From positions 124,001-188,000 of the forward strand of contig MU867072.1 in NCBI GenBank assembly GCA_033725935.1: a stretch of DNA of 64,000 nt, in the 5' to 3' direction. Each line of letters starts with the position of its first letter. The stretch's first letter is position 1. The notes under the pieces were generated by a model. The model did no database searches and was not told where the DNA came from. It was given only the letters and a program-made list of their open reading frames with translations. The DNA comes from Cladorrhinum sp. PSN259. Its lineage: Eukaryota; Ascomycota; Sordariomycetes; Sordariales; Podosporaceae. A program made the position numbers and the translations under genes. This document shows, one piece after another, positions 46,801-57,566 of the stretch.

Positions 46801-47086
46801 CACCCTCATTTTGCAATTTTTGTCGCACATCCTTAACTTCTTTGAGTGCTTTGTCTGCTGTTGCCTTGAACTGTTCGCACCGCGACTCTGAACCTCTTAT
46901 GGCGCCTTCCAATTCTATCTCTAGCTGAAATTTCTCTTGCTCAAGGTCGCGCAATTTGGCAAGAATAGCACCAAGAACGGCCTTGACAAGATCCGGCGTC
47001 GGAGCGGTCACGACATTGTCGAGGTCAGGCTCTGGCACGCCGGCATGAGTCGACAGGTAGGCGAGGTCGACCTCGGCCGCCGCCAT
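40837..47086 (-). CDS. MLP1/TPR-type nuclear pore basket nucleoporin
   Basis: Exon 1 (47086-46804) and the long exon (46733-40837) join in phase across a 70-nt GTGAGT...TTTCAG intron. Read through, this gives 2059 aa; with the 54-nt candidate intron at 41391-41444 removed it gives 2041 aa. The N-terminal 1600 residues are almost continuous coiled coil (Glu/Gln/Leu heptads, RLRRLAEAQSKAEDA-like). A central block around STQIHVLIFNIHAREKG and a region near the TPR/MLP homology follow. The C-terminus is Pro/Ala-rich with NPFGAAQPG and GNPFGAPA (FG-type repeats), RGG repeats and KRPR basic signals. This is the architecture of Mlp1/Mlp2/TPR: pore-basket filaments that dock mRNP export factors, SUMO protease and checkpoint proteins. 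Length and layout fit well. Confidence 0.92.
41391..41444 (-). other. candidate 54-nt in-frame intron in the nucleoporin gene
   Basis: On the minus strand this segment begins GTATGT, contains TACTAAC 15 nt before its end and finishes ACCAG. It has no stop codon and is a multiple of three, so it is invisible to an ORF scan. Removing it turns the AAPG/MF...VPG/TSAAA region into continuous Pro/Ala-rich sequence like its flanks. Confidence 0.8.
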
Positions 47087-47760
47087 GGTTGCGCGCGTGT
47101 TGGATCGTTGCTTCAGCGCATAGAATGGCAGATTCGGAGATGGCTTCGCGTAGATAGGCGATCCAGTGTTCAAAAAATGGTGATGTGTTTTGACTTTTGA
47201 CGTGTCACGGGCTGCACAAAAGAGCTGGTGTTGAAGAAGCTCCCCTTCCCTCTGTTTTCGGAAAGCACAAGCAGGTTCAGGAACAGTCGCGCGGCTGCCA
47301 ATCAAGCAAGGCGATGATTTAATGTGGGTCCCTGCTGAGCTGTTGCTGCAGCGGGTCACCAAAACAGGGTGCGTCGCGTGGCCGGTGCGCCCAGCCTCGA
47401 AACCTACAGGTACCTATACTACTGTAGCTGTCTGTTGGACGCCTGAAATTTGACGCCAAGGATGGATGTTTAACATGCTGGCCGCCAAACTGCCCTGAAA
47501 TGTAACTGACTTGAAGTGATTTGATTGTAATTACATTCTTTCAGCTCTATATGCATTATAGTGAAAACTATCAACAAGCGCCTTCTTTGAACCCCCCTCC
47601 CCCCTTCGTCTCCATATATTTCCGGTCGGTCCCGTCACTTGACCTTCTCATCGACGTGCTACCTAAATCTCCAACTCCAAACGCTGATGTCAAACAAAGA
47701 AACTGAAGTTTTATCTTTCTACAACATGGTATCCTCTACAAAGCACTCTCGCAGTAATCA
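47087..47760. other. intergenic region upstream of the nucleoporin gene
   Basis: Promoter side of the nucleoporin gene and 3' flank of the cysteine-module gene (both minus). No other feature is supported. Confidence 0.5.
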
Positions 47761-50229
47761 TCACCTCGCAGTACCCGGCCCGCCCTGTCCATTATTATAC
47801 CCTCCGTCCATTTCATGTGGCCCCGGAGGAGGTCCCGACTGCCAGGACATGCCCGGATGAGGCCCTGTCTGATGCTGCTGCCCCATACCCGGTTGCCATG
47901 GTTGGTATGGTTGCTGGGAAGTCTGGATTGGCTGCTGCTGCTGCTGATATGGTTGTTGTTGTTGGGGGTATGGGGATTGCGGTGGCTGCTGGAGGTGGTA
48001 TGGAGCTTGTTGATGCTGCTGGAATTGGAATTGCTGCTGTTGTGGATGCGGTTGTCCCTGGCCATGGAGTTCCTGCGTTCCGTTCGGCGGAGGAGGTGCA
48101 AACATCATGTTCTGTCCCTGAAGCTCTGGTCGATTCGGGTTTGTGTTATGGTAGTGAGAGCCTTGGCCTGCCAGTTCTGGCCTGTCAGGTGCCGGGGCAT
48201 ACATCGCGCCTTGTCCCATGAGTTCTGGTCTGTTAGGTTGCGCGTTGTGGAATTGCGTGCCCTGCCCAGCCAGTTCAGGTCTATCAGCGGCCGGTGCGTA
48301 CATGGCCCCTTGACCTTGGAGCTCGGGACGGGTCGTGTTGGGCACGCCTTGACCGTAAAGCTCGGGAGCATTGGGCGCGCCTTGACCGTAAGGCTGAGGC
48401 GCGTTTGGAGATTGGAGATTGGGGGATGGATATCCAGTGGTTGCGGGTGACGGGAGCTCTGATGTGTTTTGTGGCATGGGCGGGTAAAGATTTGCTTGGT
48501 TGTTCGGAGGTGGTGTGAAGGCAGAGCCGCCTGTGTGGTGAGCTGAGATCGGGGACACGTTGTCTGTCCGTGACGGTGAGTTGACCTTGAGTGTGCTCGG
48601 TGACGGGCTTACAGGAGGCGGAGGGGCAAGGACCGCATCGGCTGCCAATTCCTGCTTCCCTCCAATCGGGGCGTAGGGCCCATGCAGTGTGGTATTGTTA
48701 TCAACGCTGCCACCTCCTGGACCTTGCATAGCAGATGCAGCTTGTTCTTGCTCTCTGCGTCTCTTGGCTGACCGGCGAACCCAGATGATGGCGGCTACAA
48801 CAAGGGCCAATCCGACAACAACACCACCAACTGCTCCTGCAATGACTGGTACATTCGTTCCCGACTTGGCTGAACCATCTCCACCACCATTCCCACCGTT
48901 TGTGTTCGAACTGGAGCTCCCATTACCATTGCCACTGCCACCGCTATTTCCACCCCCGGTGGCTTTAGGTGACCCGGTGCCACCCGCGCCACCTTTGGGA
49001 TATGTCTGCTCAACAGAAGCCGTTACTCCGGCAGCGCTGAGCTTGCCAGCCGCGGCGGAGCAGTAAATGTCCCAGACAGCCACGGCTGACGATACGTCTT
49101 CGGTTGCGGTTGAGGAACAGCTGTACTTGACGGAAGAGGTAAGCTGCTTCAAGACTTCGGCCGTCATCCCGTCTTTGAGACAAACGCATGAAGCCAAAGC
49201 TTGAGGTCCAGAAGGGCACATGTCGTATGTTTGCTACTCAAAGTCAGCTTCATATGGTCAAGTGGGGTAGATATGTAATAATTCTCACCGACAGAACGAC
49301 ATATCGAATGGCCGAGGCAGCGCAGGGAGCAAGTGAGCTGTACTGAGGAAGATCCGTGATATAGTATGACACTACGTTTGATTAGTATTCATCCTCAAGA
49401 TCTCGGCTTTCTCTCTCTCGAGCCGACTCACTATCACCAGGTGGTTTCGAAGCCGCGGGAAAGTTGGATGTTCCACTGTTCAACTGGCAGTAGGCTGCAA
49501 ACATGGCTTGAGCTGAGGAGACATCTGCAGTGTGCCCTGAGCAGTGGTACTTTGCTGATGTGTTGATGATCTGGCTAACAAGGAGAGAGTTTTGGTTCTT
49601 AAGACAAGCACAACTCGCGAGGGCGCCAGGCTCGTCAGGGCATTTGTCGTAGGTCAGTGTCCTGTTTGAAGCCAATTAGCAACATAGCTCGGTCGTGCAT
49701 CAGCCTCGGGGGATAAACTTACCCAACGGCATATTTGAGAGCGGTCTTGGCACATGGCGCCAGGTTATCGATTGCTGGGAAGTCCGTGATGTATGCGCTG
49801 ACGGCAGTGGGAGTAGGAAACGTGACAACAGATGCTTGGTTGCAATATGCGCCGAGGGCTGTTGCCGCTGAAGATTGATCATCGCTCGCAGTTCCTCCAC
49901 ATGAGTAACTGACAGCAGACGAAACGCGAGAAGATACCGATGCCAAGTTGTTGTTCTTGGTGCAAACACAGGACTGGAGTTCTGTGACGGCTTCGGGGCA
50001 TTCCTTGTAGGTCAGGGACTGGACGTTGTATTTGAGGGCGGATTGCGCGCATGGAGCCTTTGGTTATATCATTTTGGTGAGTCTTCTGCTTTAGAACGTA
50101 ACATGGATAAAGATAAGAACATACAAGTTGACTAAATAGTTTAAGATCCGTCACGTAGACCACGGAAGCAGCATTGGCCGTGGTAGCCCCGAGAGCGAGG
50201 ACCACGGAAGTTATGAGCAGTTGACGCAT
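47761..50229 (-). CDS. single-pass surface protein with three six-cysteine modules
   Basis: Five exons (50229-50125, 50057-49723, 49661-49432, 49371-49289, 49233-47761) give 741 aa, all phases consistent. After a signal peptide (MRQLLITSVVLALGATTANA) come three tandem modules of about 85 residues. Each has the pattern Y-x-T-D-L/F...L-A-P-C-A...A-x-(K/R)-Y-x-V...T-Y-x-x-C-P...L-x-S-C-x-C-x-K...Y-x-C...Y-C, six cysteines, fewer than the eight of CFEM. A Gly/Ser-rich stalk leads to one membrane helix (about 379-403, VPVIAGAVGGVVVGLALVV), a basic stop-transfer RRSAKRRR, and a 330-residue Pro/Gln-rich cytoplasmic tail. The tail carries five RPEL-x-GQG units alternating with MYAPAPD or FHN spacers, and poly-Gln. 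Likely a cell-wall sensor or adhesin; no exact family name is claimed. Confidence 0.82.
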
Positions 50230-51371
50230 TTCGCCGGTTTAACGAACGTGGTGAAAAATAAATCAAGAAGAGAAGAAGAAGACGACGATATGTCGCCGTT
50301 ATTGGAGAAGCGAGCGAACGGGACCGGGAAACAATAACGAATGCCTCTTGCCCAAAGGTACCAGTGGATAGCCTGAAGCCGCGAGACTCAGTGAAGAGGG
50401 AAAATACCAGCAAGAGGGAATTTTCACAACGCCATCCATAAGAAATGTCACTCACGGCGGGACGGGGAGGACAGGAAGAGGGTAGGGGGGTAGCGCCTCT
50501 CCCAGGCAGGCAATCCGAGCGCCATAATATTGACGAATTTCGAAAAAGACGGCGTCTCTGAACGCAACCCTCCTTCTCATTAACCCAAGCTCTAAAGGGC
50601 GGTTGCACGGTTTGTATATCCTTGGCGCGATGTCACCCCTGAGAGCTGAAAACAAGCATCATGCTTCAAATGCTTGAGGTAGACCACCAACCCATGTAGT
50701 GGGCCAATGAGAGGCGATCAACAATTCGGAAGGGGCATGGTGGCTGGAATAGGAAAGCATCGCGGCAAGCCACCATCACCGCCCCCGGATAACTTGAGGG
50801 AGATGAAGAGCGCAAGCAAGCGAAAATCTCAAACTGAGTTAAAGGTTGAGATTTTAGACATTTTTCTTTTCAAAGAAAAATGGACAATTGCAAATACCAT
50901 ACCAAGCTGTGATGGAGACTTCAGCTTTTCCCTTTCCATTTGGTATTAACTGCAGGTAAGATCGGAGGAATTCGACACCGACTACAAGGTGTGGTACCGA
51001 ACGGTCAGGTGGTGTCGCTTTCTTCAACTTTTGGTCGTGTTTCAACTTCAGCCGTCGTGCTCGGTAATCTCAAAATGAATCGGAGAGGCAAAAGCGAGCT
51101 TGAAAAATGACAAAAGTCCTCACATACAGTAATTTCAAAGCATATTTTAATGATGGGTTATTTTTCCCTTCCATCTTGACGTTTTTCTAACCCAAATTTT
51201 TCCCTGCTGAAAGAAGGCACAATTCCCAGGAGACAGCACCAAACAAGTTGCTGCCAGTAACCGACCGACGAATCTCGCTTGCTATGCCACCCAATCAAAT
51301 TCCAAAAAAAAGACAGGAAACCCGAAAAACAACAGACGGACTGCACAGAGACAGGAAATATTCAAACTTGA
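50230..51371. other. 1.1-kb intergenic region
   Basis: Upstream of the cysteine-module gene and downstream of the DOPA-dioxygenase gene. Only short frames without splice support. Confidence 0.5.
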
Positions 51372-52046
51372 TCATGGACTCGCACCAGCAGCGGCAGCAG
51401 CACTCTGGGCTTTGAACGCGGCCACGAGTGTTCTGAACCTCCCAACATCAAGCGGTATTCTCTCGCCCAGCCAAATCGCCCGCTCGGTGTGATTCTTCAG
51501 CTCCCTCTCCAGCTCATGGACATCTTCTTCCGTTGTGTTTGGATGAACGAGAACAGACAATGGGCCTCTCCAGATGGCGAGCCATGGGACGAATGCTCCG
51601 AACTGTGCGGGAGTAAATAGGTTCACCTCGAACATGGCAACGGGGTGAGGACCGATTGGTCGGTCCCAGAAGGTGTAGATGCGCAGTTCCGGGAATTCAC
51701 GTCTAATGCGCTCCCATAATTCGCGGGCGTACTTTGACTGCTCTGGGTTGTTTTGGAAGTAGTAGATATGGACGTCGCTATTGATGATGTTGGCCAAAGC
51801 ACGCGGTAGAAAAGGGGCGTAGCAACTCGGCATGACAGCCACAGCGCTTATTGATGGGGACACAACTTACAATCCACCCCTTCTCCCGTTGTCAAGAGGA
51901 CTGACGAACTTTTCATATGCCGGACTGAGAATTTCGGTTTGGTGGTTCACGAAGCTCTTGCCATCGTCGTTGCGCTCTTTCGGCAGGGGAGGAAGGTTCT
52001 CATACCCCGCCAGGGGTGAGGGGTAATTAAAGTCTGACTCGGCCAT
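51372..52046 (-). CDS. DOPA 4,5-dioxygenase family protein
   Basis: Two exons (52046-51871, 51777-51372) joined over a 93-nt GTAAGT...CAATAG intron give 193 aa. The spliced codon restores GGFDVHIYYFQ. The family signature is clear: DVHIYYF, RIRREFPEL, FWDRPIGPHPVAMFE, TPAQFGAFVPWL, GPLSVLVHPNT, WLGERIPLDV. The histidines in DVHIYYF, GPHP and VLVHPNT are the likely ligands for non-haem iron. Characterised members cleave DOPA extradiol (betalain/muscaflavin chemistry), but many fungal copies have unknown substrates. It lies directly downstream of, and in the same direction as, the terpene cyclase gene (495 bp between its ATG and the cyclase stop), so it could belong to a small metabolite locus. 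That link is inference. Confidence 0.9.
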
Positions 52047-52541
52047 TTCTGGAGTTTACCAAGTGACGTCTCGGGATGCAGAACAGGAAGCAACAGGAGA
52101 AAGGTAAGTCAAGATGCTCGTGTGACATATAGCTTACTTGATGAAGAATATATAAGCAGAATCATCCCACACGTAGCTTACGGTGGTGCCCCCATATAGA
52201 AGTGGGTCCAGCGAATTGTATGTCGAACTGATCCCAGCACTGGATGACGCAATTTTCTGGAAGGAGCTCGCAACAATCATGACGAATGCCCAATTTTGCC
52301 ATGATTTGAAAGAAAATGTGTTCCATTCGGGCATCAAGAAACTCGGCTTTCAGTTCTTCGGTTTGAGCGCGTATTTGAAATCCAAATTGATGTGTAATCT
52401 TGTCACCTCAAACTTCGGGGCCGGCAGTGGGAAAGCCAAGCTTTGGATCATCCGGGCCTGCCAAGACAACAGGACTTAAATCGGGGTCGGAGGTTATTCT
52501 GGCCCGGTGGATCTCCCACATCCTCGGGTCCGTTTCCAGGT
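52047..52541. other. intergenic region between dioxygenase and terpene cyclase genes
   Basis: About 495 bp; serves as 5' flank of the dioxygenase gene. A minus-strand 67-codon frame (52134-52337) was considered and not accepted as an exon. Confidence 0.5.
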
Positions 52542-53895
52542 TTATAGCTCAACCTCAAATGACCCATCTTCCTTTTGGTCTTTTAGCACCCCATATCTGG
52601 GGCTATCAATCGAAAAGTTGAGTGTACCGGTGATGATGGCTCGGTAAGCCTCAGTCAGCCTCCTCACCATCCCCCGAATACCCTCATCCTCGGCCTTCAT
52701 CTGTAGAGCCACTGCTTTCTTGTCAAAATCCTTCAAACACTCGTCAAGCTCCTGAACCACCTTCTTTGTTGCCCCATCAAGATCTACACCCAACTCGTGC
52801 ATCGTAACCGGTACCAGATTGCCCAGTGCTCCGTCCCTCTGTTTCACAGTCAGTTACATGTCCGTCAATCCACCCAAATCCCGAAATAACTCACCAGCTC
52901 CTTCTTGAGCGAGAACAACTCGTTGATACTATATCTTGCATCAGCCCTTTCATTCCATACCATAGTATCTGGTCAAGAAAATGAAAGAAAATGAAAACTC
53001 ACATGACGAACCCCCTATTCACAACCCGCTCCATCCCTCTCATCTCCTCCGACTCCCTCAGACCCTTTGAAACTTCAATCCCGTTCAACACCCTCTCGAA
53101 ATCCAACATGACGTCCACAGAGGAAGTACCCAACCTCCACCCCCAAAAGTCCTTTATAGTTGGCATCGTTTCCTTTGACTTGTCGTCAACAGCCCCAGTG
53201 CGCCAACGATACTCGACTAGACATGCGTTGATGTACTCTTTCACATGTCTAAACAGCACTCTTGACTCATTCTCATCTTTGACGTGCTCTTTCACCCCGC
53301 GAGCCACCTCCGCAAACAGCTCACAAGCCTTCGTGGGCGCCACTGGTTCTCCTGTCGCGTTGCAATTACCGCCGAGTAAGTGGTACTCGATGAATTCTAC
53401 AGACTCGGTACAGTACCTCTCTGCATCTTCAAGAGTGACGCAGTCGGACCCATCAATAGCGTCGTCCCAGAGGAAGAGGAAGATTGTGTAAGTGGCGAAC
53501 AAGCACAACGTCTCGTAGTTGGCGGAAGGAAACAGACTGTTTTTTTGCATTTGGAGGGATGGAAGTTTTAGTTCAACGTTCTAGATAAGTGGCGGTCACA
53601 TATTTGTGAGGGAGGAAGGAAAGAAAGAAAGGAAGGGGGCAGAAGCATACCCGGTAACCCACAGCCCTGCGTCGCCCTTCTTCATGCCTTCTAGGACTTT
53701 TCGGTCCTCAATTAACGTGGCGAGCTTTTCGCTCATGAAGAATTTGAGTTGTTCGCGGTTGGGGTTGACAGCTTCGAGGGAGGTTCGCCATGCCGATGAG
53801 AAGAGCGGGCGAAGAGCAGGAATGTGGAGGGTTTGGCCTTTTAGTTGGCCGAGTAGTGACTCTTTTGTCCTGTTGTGTTTGGTGTTCGGTTCCAT
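52542..53895 (-). CDS. class I terpene cyclase (sesquiterpene synthase type)
   Basis: Four exons (53895-53651, 53536-53003, 52928-52895, 52838-52542) give 369 aa. Introns are 114, 74, 56 nt, the third with CTGACTG before AAACAG. The Mg2+-binding aspartate motif is D106-D107-A-I-D110 in LFLWDDAIDG. The NSE motif, split by the second intron, reads N262-E-L-F-S266-L-K-K-E270. An Arg/Tyr pair near the C-terminus (DSPRYGV) fits the RY motif. Length and motif spacing match fungal sesquiterpene cyclases that ionise farnesyl diphosphate; the product cannot be predicted. The second position of the NSE motif is Glu rather than the usual Asp. Only the adjacent dioxygenase suggests tailoring; no P450 or transporter is in view. 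Confidence 0.9.
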
Positions 53896-55548
53896 GTTTT
53901 ACGGAAGGTGAGATACAACAAGCAGCAGAGAAGTAAAAAAAAAGAGAAAAAAGGGGATGTGTTGTGTTGTGTTAGTGATGTAAGCGGGAGGTACTGTAAG
54001 AAACATTGATGAGCGAGAGAGGTAAATGAAACCAAGCAAGCAACAAGCAGCAGCAGTACGTAGTATGAACAAGAAAGAGCTCCACATCGCTTAAATAGCT
54101 CATTATGTACATACATACGTTCCTTTGCATTTCATTGCAACAAATGAAACGCTCAAAAGGCATCGCGGTCAAAGGTTTTTTTTCTTTCCCTGTATAAAAT
54201 TGGAGCTATCAAACAGGCGTTACAAAGTAGTCGAAGGATGCCTTGATAGGATCTACTCTTAATATGCGTAAAAAAAAAAAAGTAAAACATGCATAGAAAG
54301 GGAGCCGAATTAAGCATGAAAAATCACACTTTCGTGGGGTTTTTCTCCTCATATTATGTATGTACTGTACAACAACGTAAATAAAAAGAGGTTTTTGGGT
54401 GCATGGCCTTCTTTGAATTGGGATTTTAGCACAGCTATGTATGTATGTATATAACTCCCTCCATCGCGTGAACGGATGGCCATTCCTGGCTGGTCACACC
54501 ACAACACACCACACCATCACAATGACCACCAAATTTCACTTGTATATACTTTATATACCATCATACACTTATCACACAACAGGCCACACACACGTCCACC
54601 ACACTTCCACGCATAAGGTATCACGAAAAAGAAAAAGGCTCCCACCGTGCCGATTGTTGTTCATAAAAAGTCCTTTTTATAGAAATTCCTGCCCGATGTC
54701 GATGCCGTAAAAAATCCGACCCGTAATGCAGTTTAAAAGTGAGAGAACTATGTAAAAAATGCCGGGACGAAAGCAATGTCCCCGCCCATAGCCTCAATTT
54801 CCTTGGTCGACCTCAATTTCGGTCCGACTATCCACGTTTCCTCCTCCTCCTCAAGCCTCCAAGCCCAAGTAGTATGTATACAGAAGAAAGAGAGAAGAGA
54901 GATAGAGGGCGGCAAAAGAAAAACAGAAAAGAAAAAAGAAAGAAAAAAAAACCCCCGTAAAAAAGATCTAATCCCTCCTTCATCCTCCGTTTTCCATTCC
55001 GTTGTCCCCCCATGAAAACCTTCCCGACGCAAAGCAGCAGGCCCCAACCAACCGACTAACCAACCATCCATGATCCCCCAAACTGAACTGAACTGAACTG
55101 AAGGCCATCGCCGCTCTTTCTCCTCCGTCAAGTCAGCCAAATGAGTAAATGCCAAAACTAATAATAAAAAAAGCGGCCATCCATCCCATAATAACCTCAA
55201 CCCCCCATGTTCCATGATTCAAATCCTGCTCGACATGACCGAGCGCCAAAAAAAAGAAGAAAAAAGAAAACCCATATGTGGTGATACAAAACAGTCCAGA
55301 AGTCAGGTTATGTTTGTGTGTGGTGTAGTCCACTCAAACCATAGCCAGGTGGACATGGCCGACAAGAAAGGAAGAAAAAAAAAATGAGAGTGAACTCCAA
55401 AGGAAAAGAAAAGGACACGAGAAAAAGAAAAAAGAAAAAAAAAGCCCTCCTCAAATGCTAGGTCAGTTCAGTTCAGTCGGCCAGGTCAGGCCCACAAGCT
55501 CGCAATCGTCAGCCCTGCTCTCTCTCCTTCTCTGTTCCATTCGAGGCT
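53896..55548. other. 1.65-kb intergenic region
   Basis: Upstream of the terpene cyclase and downstream of PEX20 (both minus). AT-rich with a TATG microsatellite near 54436-54452, A-rich tracts and an AACTG pentamer array (listed separately). No exon is supported. Confidence 0.5.
55081..55100 (+). repeat. AACTG pentanucleotide repeat, four copies
   Basis: AACTG x4, with the complementary CAGTT/CAGTT/CAGT array at 55464-55477; the two could pair across about 360 nt in the region 3' of PEX20. Confidence 0.85.
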
Positions 55549-56729
55549 TTAGTTCTCGCCGTCGAAGCGACCACCGCCGGCGGCATCGTACCGACCGCCA
55601 TTGATTTCGGCGGCCTCGATGGCATCGACGGCCTCGCCATGCCAGACGGTGTCCTTGGGACCCTCATCCATAACGATGGACACCTCGTCGCCGGTCTGGG
55701 CGTTGACAAAGGACTTCTCATCCACGACAACCTCCCGTCGAGCGATGCGGCGCATGAGGTTCAGAAAGTTGGACTGCTGGAACTTGGCCGAAGCGTTGCC
55801 CTCGACGGCGAAGAGGATGTCACCGGCGGCACGGGCGAGGTCATCGTCCATTTTGCGCTTCTGATCCTCCTGCTCCTGCGCAATGCGCTCCATCTCCTGA
55901 ACGGCAGCGGCATCGGCCTCACGGGCAGCGTCGGCGGCGGGGCCATGCTCGTCCATCCACTTGGCCTCCTCTGCCTCGAAGTCGGCGGTTTGCTTGGCGA
56001 ACTCGGCCTGGTTGGCAGCGTCATACTGGCCGAACAAGTCGTCAAAAGTCGAACGGACCTCGGCTGTCTCCTGGGCGGCGGCAGCTGTGGTCTGAACAGC
56101 AGAGGTCAAACCAAAGGAAGCGGTGGAGGGGGCAGCGCTGTACCAGGTCTCAGACATCGAGGGAACCATGGGCTGGTAGCCCGATGTCAGAGCTGGCTGC
56201 ATGTTGTGCATCAGGGGAACGGGGCCAGCAGAAACCGGGGCATTGTTGACAGCGGGAACAGCATTGAGTTGCATCGAGTTGAACTGGGTAAGCCAAGACT
56301 GAGCTTGGTGCTGGGGCTGATGGACACCCATGCCACCAGTGGCTGGGGAGTCCAGACGAGCTGCAGCAATGCTGGAGCCAGTGATGGGGGGGACGTGGAA
56401 GCCAAGGAAGGGTGCAGCACGGGGGCCCATCTGCTGGGTGACAGCCATGTGATAAGGAGCCTCCAAGGGGGCATTGAGGCCAGGGTTGGCACCGCCCTGG
56501 AAGTGCTGGAAGTCTGCATTTGCAGCGCTGGACTGGGCATGGTTGGCGGACCGGAAGGACTGAAGAGTGGTTAGTGATGATGCCAAAAGGGGGTGAAGGG
56601 GATACATACACCACCGGGGCCGGCCTGAGAACCCTGGACAAGGCGGTCCTGGTGATGGGACCTATCCCGATCAGTGTGGGCCAAGAGGTTCTTGGCGCCG
56701 TTGGAGGGACCACACATGGAATCAGCCAT
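55549..56729 (-). CDS. PEX20: peroxin 20 (PTS2 co-receptor)
   Basis: Two exons (56729-56610, 56559-55549) with a 50-nt GTATGT...CACTAACC...TTCAG intron give 376 aa. The start MADSMCGPSNGAKNL...DR...QDRL is the conserved PEX20 N-terminus. Cys6 is the residue mono-ubiquitinated for export of the receptor from the peroxisome. Downstream is a Gln/Pro/Met-rich disordered region holding SWLTQF, a W-x3-F peptide that binds PEX14 or PEX13, and TFDDLFGQY. The C-terminal third is helical and charged and corresponds to the PEX7-binding region. PEX20 brings PEX7 with PTS2 cargo to the peroxisomal docking complex and is found in fungi that lack a long PEX5. The gene is divergent from SEC13. Confidence 0.93.
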
Positions 56730-57566
56730 TGTGTCTTGTTTGACTGGTGATGTGTGGGTGGGTAGTAGTAGTAGTTGTTGTTGTTCTAAGGGTGGTGTTG
56801 AGGGTTGATGGATGGAGAGATATGAGTGAGACAAGTTGGGACTGTGTGATGCTTGCAAGCTGATGATGATCTTCAAGGATGATGTCTTGACTGAAGCCGG
56901 TAGACCGAAAGACTTGAAGATATTCTCAAAGAACAAAAGAAGAAAAAAGAAGAAGAGAAGAGAGAGCAATTAGCCGGCAAGTCCTGAATTTATTTCTGTA
57001 TGTTGCTGTGTTGCGAATGGGGATTCGGTTGAATACAAGGAAGATATTATTCTATATTGTTATTGTTTGATTTCGTATCTTGTTGTAGTTGTTGTTGACG
57101 ATGAGGCCATATCCAGACCCGCTTCTTTGCCAAAAATGTCCGAAGCGTGTGTGAAGGCGCTGGATATGCCATGTGGTGTTGTGATGTTTTTAGGAGCTGC
57201 GTCAGGGGCAAAAGTTGGAGTCGTTCTCGGAGACTCGGCCATTAATTCTGGCTTGTGACAGAATGCGGGGGCGGACAACCGGATTTGGGGGCTTCCCCAC
57301 ACCCGAAGCCGTTTAAGCTATGGCCCGTGCGTCTTACCTCGGTGAAGGAGGAGCCACGTTTCTGACCGAGCTTGACCTTGAATTAAGTGCCAGGTGGACA
57401 ACAGGGGGCTCGCAGCGCACGTCTCCCGGGCTTCTAACGGCGGCCCTTAACAAACTGCCATCCCAAAAAACGACCAGCAACTTTCCAATTCTATTGACAA
57501 AACACCACAATACCTTTTTCCACAATAGCAACAACAATTGAATTCAGATAATCAACCACAATCACA
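56730..57566. promoter_or_regulatory. divergent promoter region between PEX20 and SEC13
   Basis: 837 bp between the two start codons, with GTT-rich and CT-rich leaders. No exon is supported. Sharing of regulation is positional inference. Confidence 0.5.

Noticed and set aside
52134..52337. 67-codon minus-strand frame upstream of the dioxygenase gene
   Set aside because: Lies in the 5' flank, does not join in phase to the dioxygenase exon and shows no motif.
55639..56574. 311-codon plus-strand frame antisense to PEX20
   Set aside because: Shadow of PEX20 codon bias; composition is unnatural and has no start or splice context.
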